Made by a program: the position numbers and the translations under genes. DNA of 64,000 bases. It comes from Sphaerimonospora cavernae. GTDB taxonomy: Bacteria; Actinomycetota; Actinomycetes; Streptosporangiales; Streptosporangiaceae. Below the pieces are notes generated by a model. That model was not told the DNA's origin and did no database searches. It saw only the letters and a list, made by a program, of their open reading frames with translations. Location: positions 74,524-138,523 of the forward strand of contig NZ_JBHMQT010000021.1 of the NCBI RefSeq assembly GCF_042435035.1. Reading direction: 5' to 3'. This document shows positions 19,394 to 27,390 of this stretch, piece after piece (the first letter of the stretch is position 1; every line of letters starts with the position of its first letter).

Positions 19394-19816
19394 TCATCCG
19401 CGCCCTCGTCCGGGCACTTCCGCATCGGGTTCGACGTACAGCATCTTCAGCTTCATGAAGCCGCGCATCTCGCCGACGGTCCACACGAGCGTGCACAGGA
19501 TGACGCTGAGCGCGAAGACCTTCGGATCGAAGACCGTGGTGGTCTTGAACGCGTTCAACACGGCCATGAGCGCGAGCACCTTGACGACGTAGCCGACCAC
19601 GGCGGCCGTCATCATCGCCATGGGCGAGACCCGCCCGGCCCAGGTCACCACGGCCAGGCCGACCGTGAAGAAGGCGGCGACCATGACGAGACCGATGCCG
19701 GCGCCCAAAGCACCCTTCGCACCGGTGGCGAACGCCGCGACAATCGCGGCGACGAGACCCGCTGCGAGGGTCGGCACGGCGGCGCCCTTGAGAACGCGCA
19801 CGTCGTTGGCCTGCAT
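19394..19816 (-). CDS. atpI: AtpI-like membrane protein leading the atp operon
   Basis: A 140-residue protein with four hydrophobic helices (about residues 12-32, 36-58, 65-85 and 100-120). It occupies the position of the ATP synthase protein I / Rv1303-like gene between wecA and atpB. In other bacteria AtpI helps assemble the c ring. Sequence likeness to AtpI is weak and the call leans on position and topology. The atp promoter should lie in the 164 bases before it. Confidence 0.65.
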   Translation of the reverse strand: MQANDVRVLKGAAVPTLAAGLVAAIVAAFATGAKGALGAGIGLVMVAAFFTVGLAVVTWAGRVSPMAMMTAAVVGYVVKVLALMAVLNAFKTTTVFDPKVFALSVILCTLVWTVGEMRGFMKLKMLYVEPDAEVPGRGRG

Positions 19817-19980
19817 CGGAACTCCATGTGTCGGATGTCAAGCGAGCGTTTGGTACCTCACGGGATGCGGTGGGGCAACCCCTGCTAGTGAAAGCTATCA
19901 CAAGCTCCGGAGTGCCGCCTTTACCTGCCGTTTCTACCGAGTTCCAGCGAGTCCATGTGAGTCCCGGCAGTTCGGTCGGG

Positions 19981-21165
19981 TTACCGGGGGGTTGTGACGT
20001 CCCGTTGACGTGCGGGAGAGGCCGCGTGCGCGCCGACGCTCCGGTGGTAGCGCATGGCGTCCTGCCGCGACCGCAACTTCGGCAGCGCCATCAGCACCAG
20101 CACGGCCACGGCCAGCAGGATCGTCAGCGGGAACAGGATGAGCGGAACCCCGCCGATCGACAATCCGACGATGGTGAACGCGAACAGGAACGTCCACGCG
20201 TACATGATCAGTACGCTGCGACGTTGCGAGTGGCCCAGATCCAGTAGGCGGTGGTGAAGGTGGCCACGGTCGGGATGGAACGGCGAGAGCCCCGCCGACG
20301 TCCGGCGGACCACCGCCATGATCAGGTCGGCCAGCGGCAGGACCATGACCGCGATCGGCAGCACCAGCGGCAGGATGACCGGGAACTTGTTGATCCCGGC
20401 GACGGGTTCGACCGAGGATGTGACGGTTACCAGCGAGGTGGCGAGCAGGAGCCCGAGCAACATCGCGCCGGTGTCGCCCATGAAAATCTTCGCCGGATTG
20501 AAGTTGTGCGGCAGGAAGCCCAGACACATCCCGATGAGGATGGCGGTGACCGCGGCCGTCACGTTGATGCGCGAGCCGCTACTCGTCTGCGACAGCACGA
20601 TCGAATAGGCGAATGTCGCGAGCGCGGCTATTCCCACGATCCCCGCCGCCAGACCGTCCAACCCGTCGACGAAGTTCACCGCGTTGATGACGACCACCAC
20701 GATCAAGATCGTGAGGACGGTGCGGAGGTTGCCGTCGAGCCCGGTCGAACCACCCCACGACTGGGGAAGCGGCAGGAACGGCAGGTTCATCCCGAAGTAG
20801 ACGAGGATGCCGCCCGAGGCGACCTGGCCGCCGAACTTGACCAGGGCGTCCATGCCCAGCCAGTCGTCGAGGAAGCCGGTCAGCACGATCAGGCCACCGG
20901 CGGCGAGCAGCGCGATCACGGTGTTGCCGGTCTGCCCGCTGCTTATCGCGCCGCCGACATGCGGGAGCTGCGTGGCCATGAACAGCCCGGCCGCCATGCC
21001 ACCGAACATGGCGAGTCCCCCGAGGCGGGGTGTCGGCACCTTGTGCACGTCCCGCTCCCGGACCTCCGGCGCCGCGCCGATCCGCAGTGCGAATGCCCTC
21101 ACCGGCGGCACCAGCAGGTACGTCACCGCCGCCGTGACGAGCGCCAAGAGGAGATATTCCTTCAC
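19981..21165 (-). CDS. wecA: Undecaprenyl-phosphate GlcNAc-1-phosphate transferase (WecA/TagO/MraY family)
   Basis: A 394-residue polytopic enzyme that transfers a sugar-1-phosphate to a polyprenyl carrier, the first step of linker or wall-polymer synthesis. Family motifs are in order: the FLDDWLGMDAL aspartates, NAVNFVDGLDGLAAGI, the GDTGAMLLG loop and the HPDRGHLHHRLLDLGHS cytoplasmic loop (split here for length). GTG at 21165 gives the family N-terminus VKEYLLLALVTAAVTYLL. It sits between the atp operon and the release-factor genes, the position of wecA/rfe in M. tuberculosis, and may feed the glycan cluster at 32-39 kb. Confidence 0.92.
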   Translation of the reverse strand: MKEYLLLALVTAAVTYLLVPPVRAFALRIGAAPEVRERDVHKVPTPRLGGLAMFGGMAAGLFMATQLPHVGGAISSGQTGNTVIALLAAGGLIVLTGFLDDWLGMDALVKFGGQVASGGILVYFGMNLPFLPLPQSWGGSTGLDGNLRTVLTILIVVVVINAVNFVDGLDGLAAGIVGIAALATFAYSIVLSQTSSGSRINVTAAVTAILIGMCLGFLPHNFNPAKIFMGDTGAMLLGLLLATSLVTVTSSVEPVAGINKFPVILPLVLPIAVMVLPLADLIMAVVRRTSAGLSPFHPDRGHLHHRLLDLGHSQRRSVLIMYAWTFLFAFTIVGLSIGGVPLILFPLTILLAVAVLVLMALPKLRSRQDAMRYHRSVGAHAASPARQRDVTTPR

Positions 21166-21330
21166 GGAACCCAGTTTCCCTGCATAAGCGGACACGTTGT
21201 GCCGGGAAAGCGACACGGACCGCCATACTCACCACGGGGATATGCCGGAGGCGCCGCGGTCAGCCCCTTTACCCTTCCACAGACGTTAGCGCACCCGCGG
21301 TAACTCCCGTGCCGACAGAGGCGATGCGTG

Positions 21331-21717
21331 TCAGGAGAACGCGTGCGGCGCACGCGTACCGCCGGGCACCCAGCGCGGGGTGTCCGCCGCCTGATCGCTG
21401 ATGGCGGTGAGCACGGCCTGGCGGTACATGGCCAGCCTCTTTCGCCATTCGGCCAGGTCCTCGACGTAGCGTCCGGACACCGGCGCATCCCAGACGTCCT
21501 TGCTGCGCGCCATCGCATACGGCTTGTCAAGCGACCGGGTGAGGCGATCCATCTGCGGGAGCACCTGGAACCAGAGGTCGACGAGCTTCTGGTACTCCGG
21601 GTTGAACACCCAGCCCGTCGGCTGACCTCCCGGAGAGAGCAGGTCGCTGGTCGACGTGGTGGGCGGCTGCTCACCGGGTTGACGTGGCGTGGGCGCCGGC
21701 GGGTCGGCGAACGTCAC
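21331..21717 (-). CDS. Hypothetical protein, partner of the 607-residue protein
   Basis: A 128-residue protein, unrecognised. The first 35 residues are rich in proline and threonine and likely disordered; the rest is amphipathic helical (YQKLVDLWFQVLPQMDRLT, later VEDLAEWRKRLAMYRQAV). There is no signal peptide or membrane segment. Its start overlaps the stop of the upstream gene by four bases (ATGA), so the two are coupled and probably work together. Together they interrupt the sua5-wecA synteny. Confidence 0.6.
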   Translation of the reverse strand: MTFADPPAPTPRQPGEQPPTTSTSDLLSPGGQPTGWVFNPEYQKLVDLWFQVLPQMDRLTRSLDKPYAMARSKDVWDAPVSGRYVEDLAEWRKRLAMYRQAVLTAISDQAADTPRWVPGGTRAPHAFS

Positions 21718-23537
21718 AGCGTAACCTCCCTCTGGCCTCGGTCGCCGGACGTGCCGGGCCTGTCGGCGTCATCCGGCGTCGCCAGGTGGACCTCCACCAC
21801 CAGCGGGCGGTCCTGGTTCTCGGGCGTTCCCGGCACCGAGCTCGCGTCGCCCGTGGCGTACGGATCCTCCGTGACGTTGTCAGCGGGCGTACCAACGTAG
21901 TCGCCCATGGGGTCTCCCGGCGCCAACTCTGGATGACCGGGCGCCGACCCCGAGTGTCCGGAGTTCCCGGAGATCGCGTTTCCGTATGCCGCGTGCCCGG
22001 AGGCAGTGGATGCGGAGCCCGTATTCCCGACGGGGGGGCCGCCGACGTGCCCGGAGCCCGTGTGCTGGCCGGAGCCGGAGTGGGCGGGTTCGAGCGGCTC
22101 GACGAAACCCGGCGGGCCGTCGGGATGGGGACCGGTCACCATGCTCGCCGGCTGCGCTCCCGCGCCCTGCGTGTCCGCGACTCCGGGCATGTTCATGGGC
22201 GTGCTGACGACCTTGACCCCGTCCACCACCATCACCTGGCGGCCCGCGGTCTGGTCGATATCGTCGGGATGGTCCTTTCCCAGAGTGTCGAAGATCTGGG
22301 AGTCATCCCGGACGGGGACGCCGGTAGTTCCGGACACGTCTTGCGCGACATGGCCCGTACCAGGTGCGCCCCCGACCGTGGCGTCAGTGGCGTTAGGGAC
22401 CTGGTTGACGTTGGGGACCTGGTTGGCGCTGGGGGCGGCGGCGGGCGCGCCGGCCGTGCCCGCACTTGGGGCATGTGCCGTGCCCTGGCCGTCACCGGTA
22501 TAGGAGGCATTGACCACGCCCCCCGTCGTAGCAGCGTCGGCGCCACCACCGCCCGGGTGCACGCCCCCCGCTCCGGTCATCGCGGCGGGGCCCGTGCCGT
22601 TCGCCATGCCGCAGCGGCACATGCCGACGCACTGGCAGGTCGCCGTACCGCCCGCCACGCTCGCGTCGCCTCCTGGATTGCCCATGGCATTACTGGTGCC
22701 GTCGTCACCCACACCGGCTCCTGTGCCGGCTCCGGTGGCGGGACTCGTCGCATCGGTCGTGCCGGTGCCGTACGCGCTCGAGTTACCGGTCGCGTCCTGC
22801 TGTGGGTCGGCCGGCAGAACGGATGGCTGCGTGGCGGGCTGCCCGGTGGGCAGGCCAGTGGGTTGTCCGGCGGGCTGACCGACGGGCTCGACCGTTGCCT
22901 GGCCGGTGCGTGCTGTCTCGCCCGCAGTTGGCGGGGGTTGCGACAGGGAGCCCTCGGCTACGCGGGGATTCTTGTCGCCGCCCTTCGCCGGCTTCGCGTC
23001 ATCGGCCGCACTGTGCGTGCCGGCCCCGTTTCCGGTGGCGGCCTTGTCATGCGCCCGGTGGTCGTCAGCCTTGGGATCCGGCTTGGGATCCGCCTTGTGG
23101 TCGGCTTTGTGATCCGCCTTGTGGTCCGATTTGGCTTCGGCCTTGTGGTCCGGCTTGTGGTCGCCCTTGAGTTCCGGCTTGTGATCCGGCTTGGCGCCGT
23201 TCGACTTATGATCCTCCGGCTTGGGATCATCCGCCGGCATGGTGATGTCGGGCTCCTGGTAGAACTTCTGGCCCTTGTCCTCGGCCGGCTTGCCGCTCCC
23301 GCCGCGCTGCTTCTCTTTCTTCTCCAGCAGTGCCAACCGGCCGGTCACGTCTTTGACCATGGACGTGCAATCATCGGCGACCTGTGCCGGACGGTACGTC
23401 ACGTGCGCCGCGACTCCGGCCTGGCGCATCACCCCCGTGACCCGGGCCTCGACGTCTTGTATCTCCCTGCCAGCCTGCTGAACCTCCCGCAGCAGTTCGC
23501 GTACGAGCTTGGGATCCATTCCGTCGAGCTTGGCCAA
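21714..23537 (-). CDS. Large low-complexity protein with helical N-terminal domain
   Basis: A 607-residue protein without a known function. Residues 1-75 form a two-helix domain (MDPKLVRELLREVQQAGREI, then a second helix) resembling the WXG100-like beginnings of actinobacterial hypothetical proteins. Residues 76-170 are lysine, histidine and aspartate rich, with tandem DHKAD units. Residues 170-600 are glycine, alanine, threonine and proline rich, with a PTGLPTGQPATQ-type stretch and one short cysteine cluster, CQCVGMCRCG. No signal peptide or membrane helix is seen. The composition suggests an extended, possibly metal-binding, surface or secreted protein, but that is inference. Confidence 0.6.
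   Translation of the reverse strand: MAKLDGMDPKLVRELLREVQQAGREIQDVEARVTGVMRQAGVAAHVTYRPAQVADDCTSMVKDVTGRLALLEKKEKQRGGSGKPAEDKGQKFYQEPDITMPADDPKPEDHKSNGAKPDHKPELKGDHKPDHKAEAKSDHKADHKADHKADPKPDPKADDHRAHDKAATGNGAGTHSAADDAKPAKGGDKNPRVAEGSLSQPPPTAGETARTGQATVEPVGQPAGQPTGLPTGQPATQPSVLPADPQQDATGNSSAYGTGTTDATSPATGAGTGAGVGDDGTSNAMGNPGGDASVAGGTATCQCVGMCRCGMANGTGPAAMTGAGGVHPGGGGADAATTGGVVNASYTGDGQGTAHAPSAGTAGAPAAAPSANQVPNVNQVPNATDATVGGAPGTGHVAQDVSGTTGVPVRDDSQIFDTLGKDHPDDIDQTAGRQVMVVDGVKVVSTPMNMPGVADTQGAGAQPASMVTGPHPDGPPGFVEPLEPAHSGSGQHTGSGHVGGPPVGNTGSASTASGHAAYGNAISGNSGHSGSAPGHPELAPGDPMGDYVGTPADNVTEDPYATGDASSVPGTPENQDRPLVVEVHLATPDDADRPGTSGDRGQREVTL
23058..23213 (-). repeat. In-frame tandem repeat encoding DHKAD/DHKPD units
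   Basis: Within the 607-residue protein, residues about 109-160 consist of repeated DHKPD, DHKAD and DPKAD pentapeptides. The underlying DNA is a run of related 12-15 base units, which should be prone to slippage and length variation between strains. Confidence 0.7.
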
Positions 23538-23640
23538 GGCGCGCCTCCACAGAGATATCCGCGCACTTCACCGTAGCCTGACTGACGGCGTTAATGAAGT
23601 CCGATAGCCAGAAGGCATGAATAAACCACCCCCCTCGCCC

Positions 23641-23965
23641 CCACCCCCCGTGATCTTGCGAATACTCGCACTTCGCGCCAGGAGCAGGCACTTCTCATTT
23701 CGTGATCTTGCAGTTTCTCGCACATCTGCCCGCTGAACAGCGAAAACAGAGAACGTGATCTTGCACTGTTGAGCCGCGTTCGAGATCAACTAACGAACAG
23801 ACGTAGGCCGGGCGGCTTGACTGCGAGAAACTGCAAGATCACGACACTCGTATGCGCAGGTCAAGGGACATGGCTGCGAGAAACTGCAAGGTCACAAAGT
23901 CCGTGGGTGCAGGTCAGGTGGCCATCTTGCGAGAAACTGCAAGATCACGGGTGGGTCTTTTTCGG
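23641..23965. repeat. Intergenic array 1: six 22-bp boxes, 53-bp period, two inverted sets
   Basis: Box starts are 23649, 23701 and 23754 (reading CGTGATCTTGC first), then 23822, 23875 and 23928 in the opposite orientation. In the latter sense the box is TGCGAG, four variable bases, TGCAAGATCACG. Spacing is 52, 53, 68, 53 and 53 bases. The third box keeps only its TGCAAGATCACG half. The forward set is preceded by a C-rich tract (23628-23649); the reverse set is followed by GGGTGGG. The inter-box segments of the reverse set share GCAGGTCA. The array fills the gap between the end of the sua5-type gene and the start of the 607-residue gene. No coding potential is credible here. Confidence 0.85.
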
Positions 23966-23972
23966 GCTCGTT

Positions 23973-24620
23973 CTAGTCTTCGGTGGCGAGATAGCCCACG
24001 ACGGGGCGGATCTTCTCGATCGGGATCGCGCCCTTGCGCAGCACCCGGGGCACGGCCGTCGTCAGATCCACGATGGTGGAGGGCACGTTCTCGTCGCACG
24101 GGCCGCCGTCAAGGTAGACCGACACCGAGTCGCCGAGTTGCTCCTCGGCCTGCTCGACCGTGGTCGCGGGCGGCATGCCCGACCGGTTGGCGCTCGACAC
24201 GGCCATTGGGCCGGTCTCCTTGAGCAGGTCCAGGGCGATCTGGTGCAACGGCATGCGGACCGCGACCGTGCCCTTGGTGTCGCCCAGATCCCACGACAGC
24301 GACCTGTTCGCGCGCAGGATCAGCGTGAGCGGGCCCGGCCAGAAGGCGTCCATGAGGTCCTGGCCGTACATGCCGAGGCTCTCGACCAGCGCGTTTGCCG
24401 CCTTGACGGTGCCGACGAGCACGGGAACCGGCATGTCCCTGCCCCGGCCCTTGGCTTCGAGCAGGTCGTTCACGGCCGCGTGCACGAACGCGTCACAGCC
24501 GATGCCGTAGACGGTGTCGGTGGGGATGACCACGAGGTCCCCGTTCCCCACCGCCGTCTTCGCAGCGGCGACTCCCTCGGCCCGCCCGGCCTTTTCCACG
24601 CAGTCATACCGTCGGCTCAC
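23973..24620 (-). CDS. Threonylcarbamoyl-AMP synthase (Sua5/YrdC/YciO family)
   Basis: A 215-residue enzyme that makes threonylcarbamoyl-AMP from threonine, bicarbonate and ATP for t6A37 of ANN-decoding tRNAs. The family core is clear: VVIPTDTVYGIGCDAF, the KGR-like KGRGRDMPVPVLVG, FWPGPLTLIL, TVAVRMPLH and SSANRSG. It has the short, YrdC-like length without a C-terminal Sua5 domain. It follows prmC by 40 bases as in M. tuberculosis (Rv1301). Confidence 0.92.
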   Translation of the reverse strand: MSRRYDCVEKAGRAEGVAAAKTAVGNGDLVVIPTDTVYGIGCDAFVHAAVNDLLEAKGRGRDMPVPVLVGTVKAANALVESLGMYGQDLMDAFWPGPLTLILRANRSLSWDLGDTKGTVAVRMPLHQIALDLLKETGPMAVSSANRSGMPPATTVEQAEEQLGDSVSVYLDGGPCDENVPSTIVDLTTAVPRVLRKGAIPIEKIRPVVGYLATED

Positions 24621-24660
24621 AACCCCATCCTTCCATCCACGCCCTCTCCTGGAGGGCCGA

Positions 24661-25515
24661 TCAGTCCTGTTCCAGGCGGGCGGTGACGAAGCGGTCCCGG
24701 CCGGTCAGATCCTGGCGGAGGCGTACGTCACGCCAGCCGTTCTTCTCCGGGAACAGCCAGTACACCGAGTTTCCCTGCTGGTCGGCGTGCTCGACGGCCA
24801 CGAACCCGCCCGGCCGCAGCAGCCGCCGTGCCGTACGCTCAACGGCTCTGACCTCGTCCAGGCCGTCCTCGCCCGAGCCGTACAGTGCGCGCGTCGGGTC
24901 GTAGTCGCGCACCTCCGGGTCGCGCGGGACCGCGCCCGGCGGGATGTACGGCGGGTTGGAGATCACCAGATCCACCCGCCCGTCGAGCTCGGGGAGGCAG
25001 TCGGCGAGATCCTCGGGATGGAGCGTGGTACGGCCCTGGCCGTGCTCGAGGATGTTGCGTTTCGCCCAGCCGTACGCCAAGGGATCGATCTCGACAGCAT
25101 GCACCTGGGCGAGCGCGACCTCCTGTGCGATCGACAGCGCGATCGCCCCGGATCCGGTGCCGAGGTCCACGACGATCGGCGACGCCACGTCCATCTCACG
25201 CAGCCGGTCGATCGCCCAGCCCGCCACGACCTCGGTCTCCGGGCGGGGTACGAACACCCCCGGCCCGACCTCGAGCGACAGATAGCGGAAGTAGGCGCGG
25301 CCGGTGATGTGCTGCAGCGGCTCGCGGGCCTCCCTGCGGGCGACGCCCTCCCAGAACCGCGCGTCGAAATCGGCGTCCTTGACCAGGTGGAGCCGCCCTC
25401 GGGACACACCGTGTACGAAGGCCGCGATCTCTTCGGCGTCCGTGCGCGGGGACGGCACGCCCGCCTCGGCAAGCCGGGCGGTCGCGAGGGCGATCTCATC
25501 GAGCAGGAGGGTCAT
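24661..25515 (-). CDS. prmC: Release factor glutamine methyltransferase PrmC
   Basis: A 284-residue S-adenosylmethionine-dependent enzyme that methylates the glutamine of the GGQ motif in RF1 and RF2. The N-terminal helical domain is followed by the Rossmann fold with VVDLGTGSGAIALSIA (AdoMet loop) and the catalytic NPPYIPPG loop that binds the target glutamine. It lies directly after prfA, its substrate's gene. Confidence 0.94.
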   Translation of the reverse strand: MTLLLDEIALATARLAEAGVPSPRTDAEEIAAFVHGVSRGRLHLVKDADFDARFWEGVARREAREPLQHITGRAYFRYLSLEVGPGVFVPRPETEVVAGWAIDRLREMDVASPIVVDLGTGSGAIALSIAQEVALAQVHAVEIDPLAYGWAKRNILEHGQGRTTLHPEDLADCLPELDGRVDLVISNPPYIPPGAVPRDPEVRDYDPTRALYGSGEDGLDEVRAVERTARRLLRPGGFVAVEHADQQGNSVYWLFPEKNGWRDVRLRQDLTGRDRFVTARLEQD

Positions 25516-25627
25516 GGTCTCTTACGGCACGGTCTCTTGTGGCTCGGGGACTTTCTCGGGCTTCTTCTGTCTTCTGTGGGTTCTTCTGCGGGATTCTGAC
25601 TTCGGTTGATGTTTCGGCTCGGATCAG

Positions 25628-26683
25628 TCACGAAGGGGCGGTGGCATCCCCCAGCTTCTCCGCCAGTTCCGCGTCCAACAAAGCCTGTATCACCGTGTCG
25701 AGATCGCCGTCCAGAACTTGGTCGAGGTTGTACGCCTTGTAGCCGACCCGATGATCCGAGATTCGGTTCTCGGGGAAGTTGTATGTACGAACCCGCTCGG
25801 AACGGTCGACCGTACGCACCTGGGACTTGCGCTCGGCCATGGCGGCGGCCTCGGCCTCCTCCTGCGCGACCGCGAGGAGCCGGGCACGCAGGATGCGCAG
25901 GGCCGACTCCTTGTTCTGGAGTTGGCTCTTCTCGTTCTGGCAGGAGACGACCACACCGGTCGGGATGTGGGTGATCCGAACCGCCGAGTCGGTGGTGTTG
26001 ACGCTCTGTCCGCCCGGGCCGCTGGACCGGAACACGTCGATCCGCAGGTCGTTCGGGTCGATCTGGATGTCGACCTCCTCGGCTTCGGGGTAGACCAGGA
26101 CTCCGGCGGCGGAGGTGTGGATGCGCCCCTGGGACTCGGTCACCGGCACCCGCTGGACGCGGTGGACGCCGCCCTCGAACTTCAGCCGAGCCCAGACGCC
26201 CTCCTTGCCCTTGATCGCGACCGTGACGTCCTTGTAGCCGCCGAGGTCGGAGTGCTGGGCGTCGATGATCTCGGTCTTGTAGCCGACCCGCTCGGCGTAC
26301 CTGAGGTACATCCGCAGGAGGTCGCCGGCGAACAGGGCGGACTCCTGCCCACCCTCACCGGCCTTGATCTCCATGAGGATGTCCTTGTCGTCGTTCGGGT
26401 CGCGGGGAACGAGGAGGTGCGTCAGCTTCTCCTCCAGGCCCGGGATGCGGCCCTCCAGCTCGGCAGCCTCCTCCGCGAAGGCCGAGTCCTCGGCCGCCAG
26501 CTCCTTGGCGGCGACGAGGTCCTGCCGTACGGCCTCCAGCTCCCGATAGGTGGTGACGATGGGCGTGAGCACCGCGTAGCGCTTGCCGTAGGTCCTCGCT
26601 CTGGCCTGGTCGGCATGCACAGCGGGGTCGGCGAGTCGCAGTTCGAGGTCCGCGTACTCACCCATGATTTCGTCGAGGTTCAA
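25628..26683 (-). CDS. prfA: Peptide chain release factor 1
   Basis: A 351-residue factor that ends translation at UAA and UAG. The stop-codon-reading tripeptide is PVT in RVPVTESQGRIHTSAAGV, and the peptidyl-tRNA hydrolysis motif is GPGGQSVN. The start is read as TTG at 26683: AAAGGAG lies 6 bases upstream and the product then begins LNLDEIMGEYADLELRL, as in the family. An ATG four codons further upstream in the frame is absent, and the long extension to 26740 runs into the rpmE trailer. An internal ATG at 26665 is the alternative. Confidence 0.95.
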   Translation of the reverse strand: MNLDEIMGEYADLELRLADPAVHADQARARTYGKRYAVLTPIVTTYRELEAVRQDLVAAKELAAEDSAFAEEAAELEGRIPGLEEKLTHLLVPRDPNDDKDILMEIKAGEGGQESALFAGDLLRMYLRYAERVGYKTEIIDAQHSDLGGYKDVTVAIKGKEGVWARLKFEGGVHRVQRVPVTESQGRIHTSAAGVLVYPEAEEVDIQIDPNDLRIDVFRSSGPGGQSVNTTDSAVRITHIPTGVVVSCQNEKSQLQNKESALRILRARLLAVAQEEAEAAAMAERKSQVRTVDRSERVRTYNFPENRISDHRVGYKAYNLDQVLDGDLDTVIQALLDAELAEKLGDATAPS

Positions 26684-26761
26684 CTCACGCTCCTTTCCAC
26701 ACGATCCTCGGGATCCAGCCGGGTGCCGGGGTGTCCCCAACCCCGATCACCAAGAACGCCG

Positions 26762-26814
26762 ACCCGGACGCGGCCTCTCGTTGACAGAGAGCCGCACCCG
26801 AGCCGGCGTCCGGG
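26762..26814 (-). terminator. Nested stem-loop between rpmE and prfA
   Basis: An inner stem pairs GCGGC-C-TCTC with GAGAGCCGC around a 7-base loop (one bulged base). An outer segment CCGGAC pairs with GTCCGG across it. It begins 7 bases after the rpmE stop and has no U-run, as is common for actinobacterial terminators. It may reduce read-through into prfA or protect the rpmE message. Confidence 0.5.
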
Positions 26815-26820
26815 GATGAG

Positions 26821-27042
26821 CTACTTGCCCGTCTGGGCCTTCTTGCCGAAGCGCGCCTCGAAGCGGGCCACCCGGCCACCGGTGTCGAGGATCTTCTGCT
26901 TGCCCGTGTAGAACGGGTGGCAGGCCGAGCAGACGTCGGCGTGGATGACGCCGTTCTTCGCCGTGCTACGGGTGGTGAAGGAGTTCCCGCAGGTGCAGGT
27001 CACCTGCGTGGCCACGTACTCCGGGTGGATGTCGGGCTTCAT
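26821..27042 (-). CDS. rpmE: 50S ribosomal protein L31, zinc-binding form
   Basis: A 73-residue ribosomal protein. Four cysteines, CTC near residue 16-18 and VCSAC near 38-41, form the zinc ribbon of the C-plus type L31; FYTGKQKILDTGGRVARFEARF is the conserved C-terminal part. It lies between rho and prfA, as in M. tuberculosis. Confidence 0.96.
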   Translation of the reverse strand: MKPDIHPEYVATQVTCTCGNSFTTRSTAKNGVIHADVCSACHPFYTGKQKILDTGGRVARFEARFGKKAQTGK

Positions 27043-27331
27043 GTCCTCAGTCCTAACGCTAGAGTGCGGTCGCCGGGTCGCTTCTACCCGTATGGCTGCG
27101 CCGTACGGCTGGCGCGCATCGGCACACCTTGTATGCGCGCGTGCGGGAACCGGTACCGCGGCGGTTCGGCTACCAGTGTGCCAGATCCTTCAACCCGCCC
27201 AGGCCATGGACTTATTCCTGGCGACAAGACCCGCCCACAGAGCCACGGCGATCTTTACCGGAACCACACATAAATAGGACAAAACAAGCAGTCGATCCGG
27301 CACTTCGGTTCAGCTGTGAGGCCCGCGAACA
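27043..27331. other. Intergenic region upstream of rpmE, no gene seen
   Basis: The gap from the rpmE start to the rho stop is 348 bases. Apart from the hairpin at 27332-27372, I see no conserved reading frame, tRNA-like fold or repeat box. It should hold the rpmE promoter. No zinc-uptake-regulator box could be identified by eye. Confidence 0.5.
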
Positions 27332-27372
27332 GACGAACGTCCCGTACGGCAGAGCCGTACGGGACGTTCGTC
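27332..27372 (-). terminator. Perfect 19-bp stem-loop after rho
   Basis: GACGAACGTCCCGTACGGC (27332-27350) is the exact reverse complement of 27354-27372, leaving a 3-base loop (AGA). It begins 18 bases beyond the rho stop codon on the transcript. The stem is long and fully paired but lacks a U-run, the I-shaped terminator form common in actinobacteria. Being symmetric, it could also act on transcription from the other side. Confidence 0.8.
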
Positions 27373-27390
27373 CTCCGATCAGACGGCGCG

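Noticed and set aside
23641..23965. Array read as a CRISPR locus (22-bp repeat, 31-bp spacer)
   Set aside because: The repeats vary in sequence, change orientation within the array, and the spacers share a conserved GCAGGTCA box instead of being unique. No cas gene is in the window.
23769..24223. Short open frames within the arrays (also near 45.1, 56.0 and 62.8 kb) with shared peptide strings
   Set aside because: The shared peptides simply translate the repeat box; there are no ribosome-binding sites or consistent frames.
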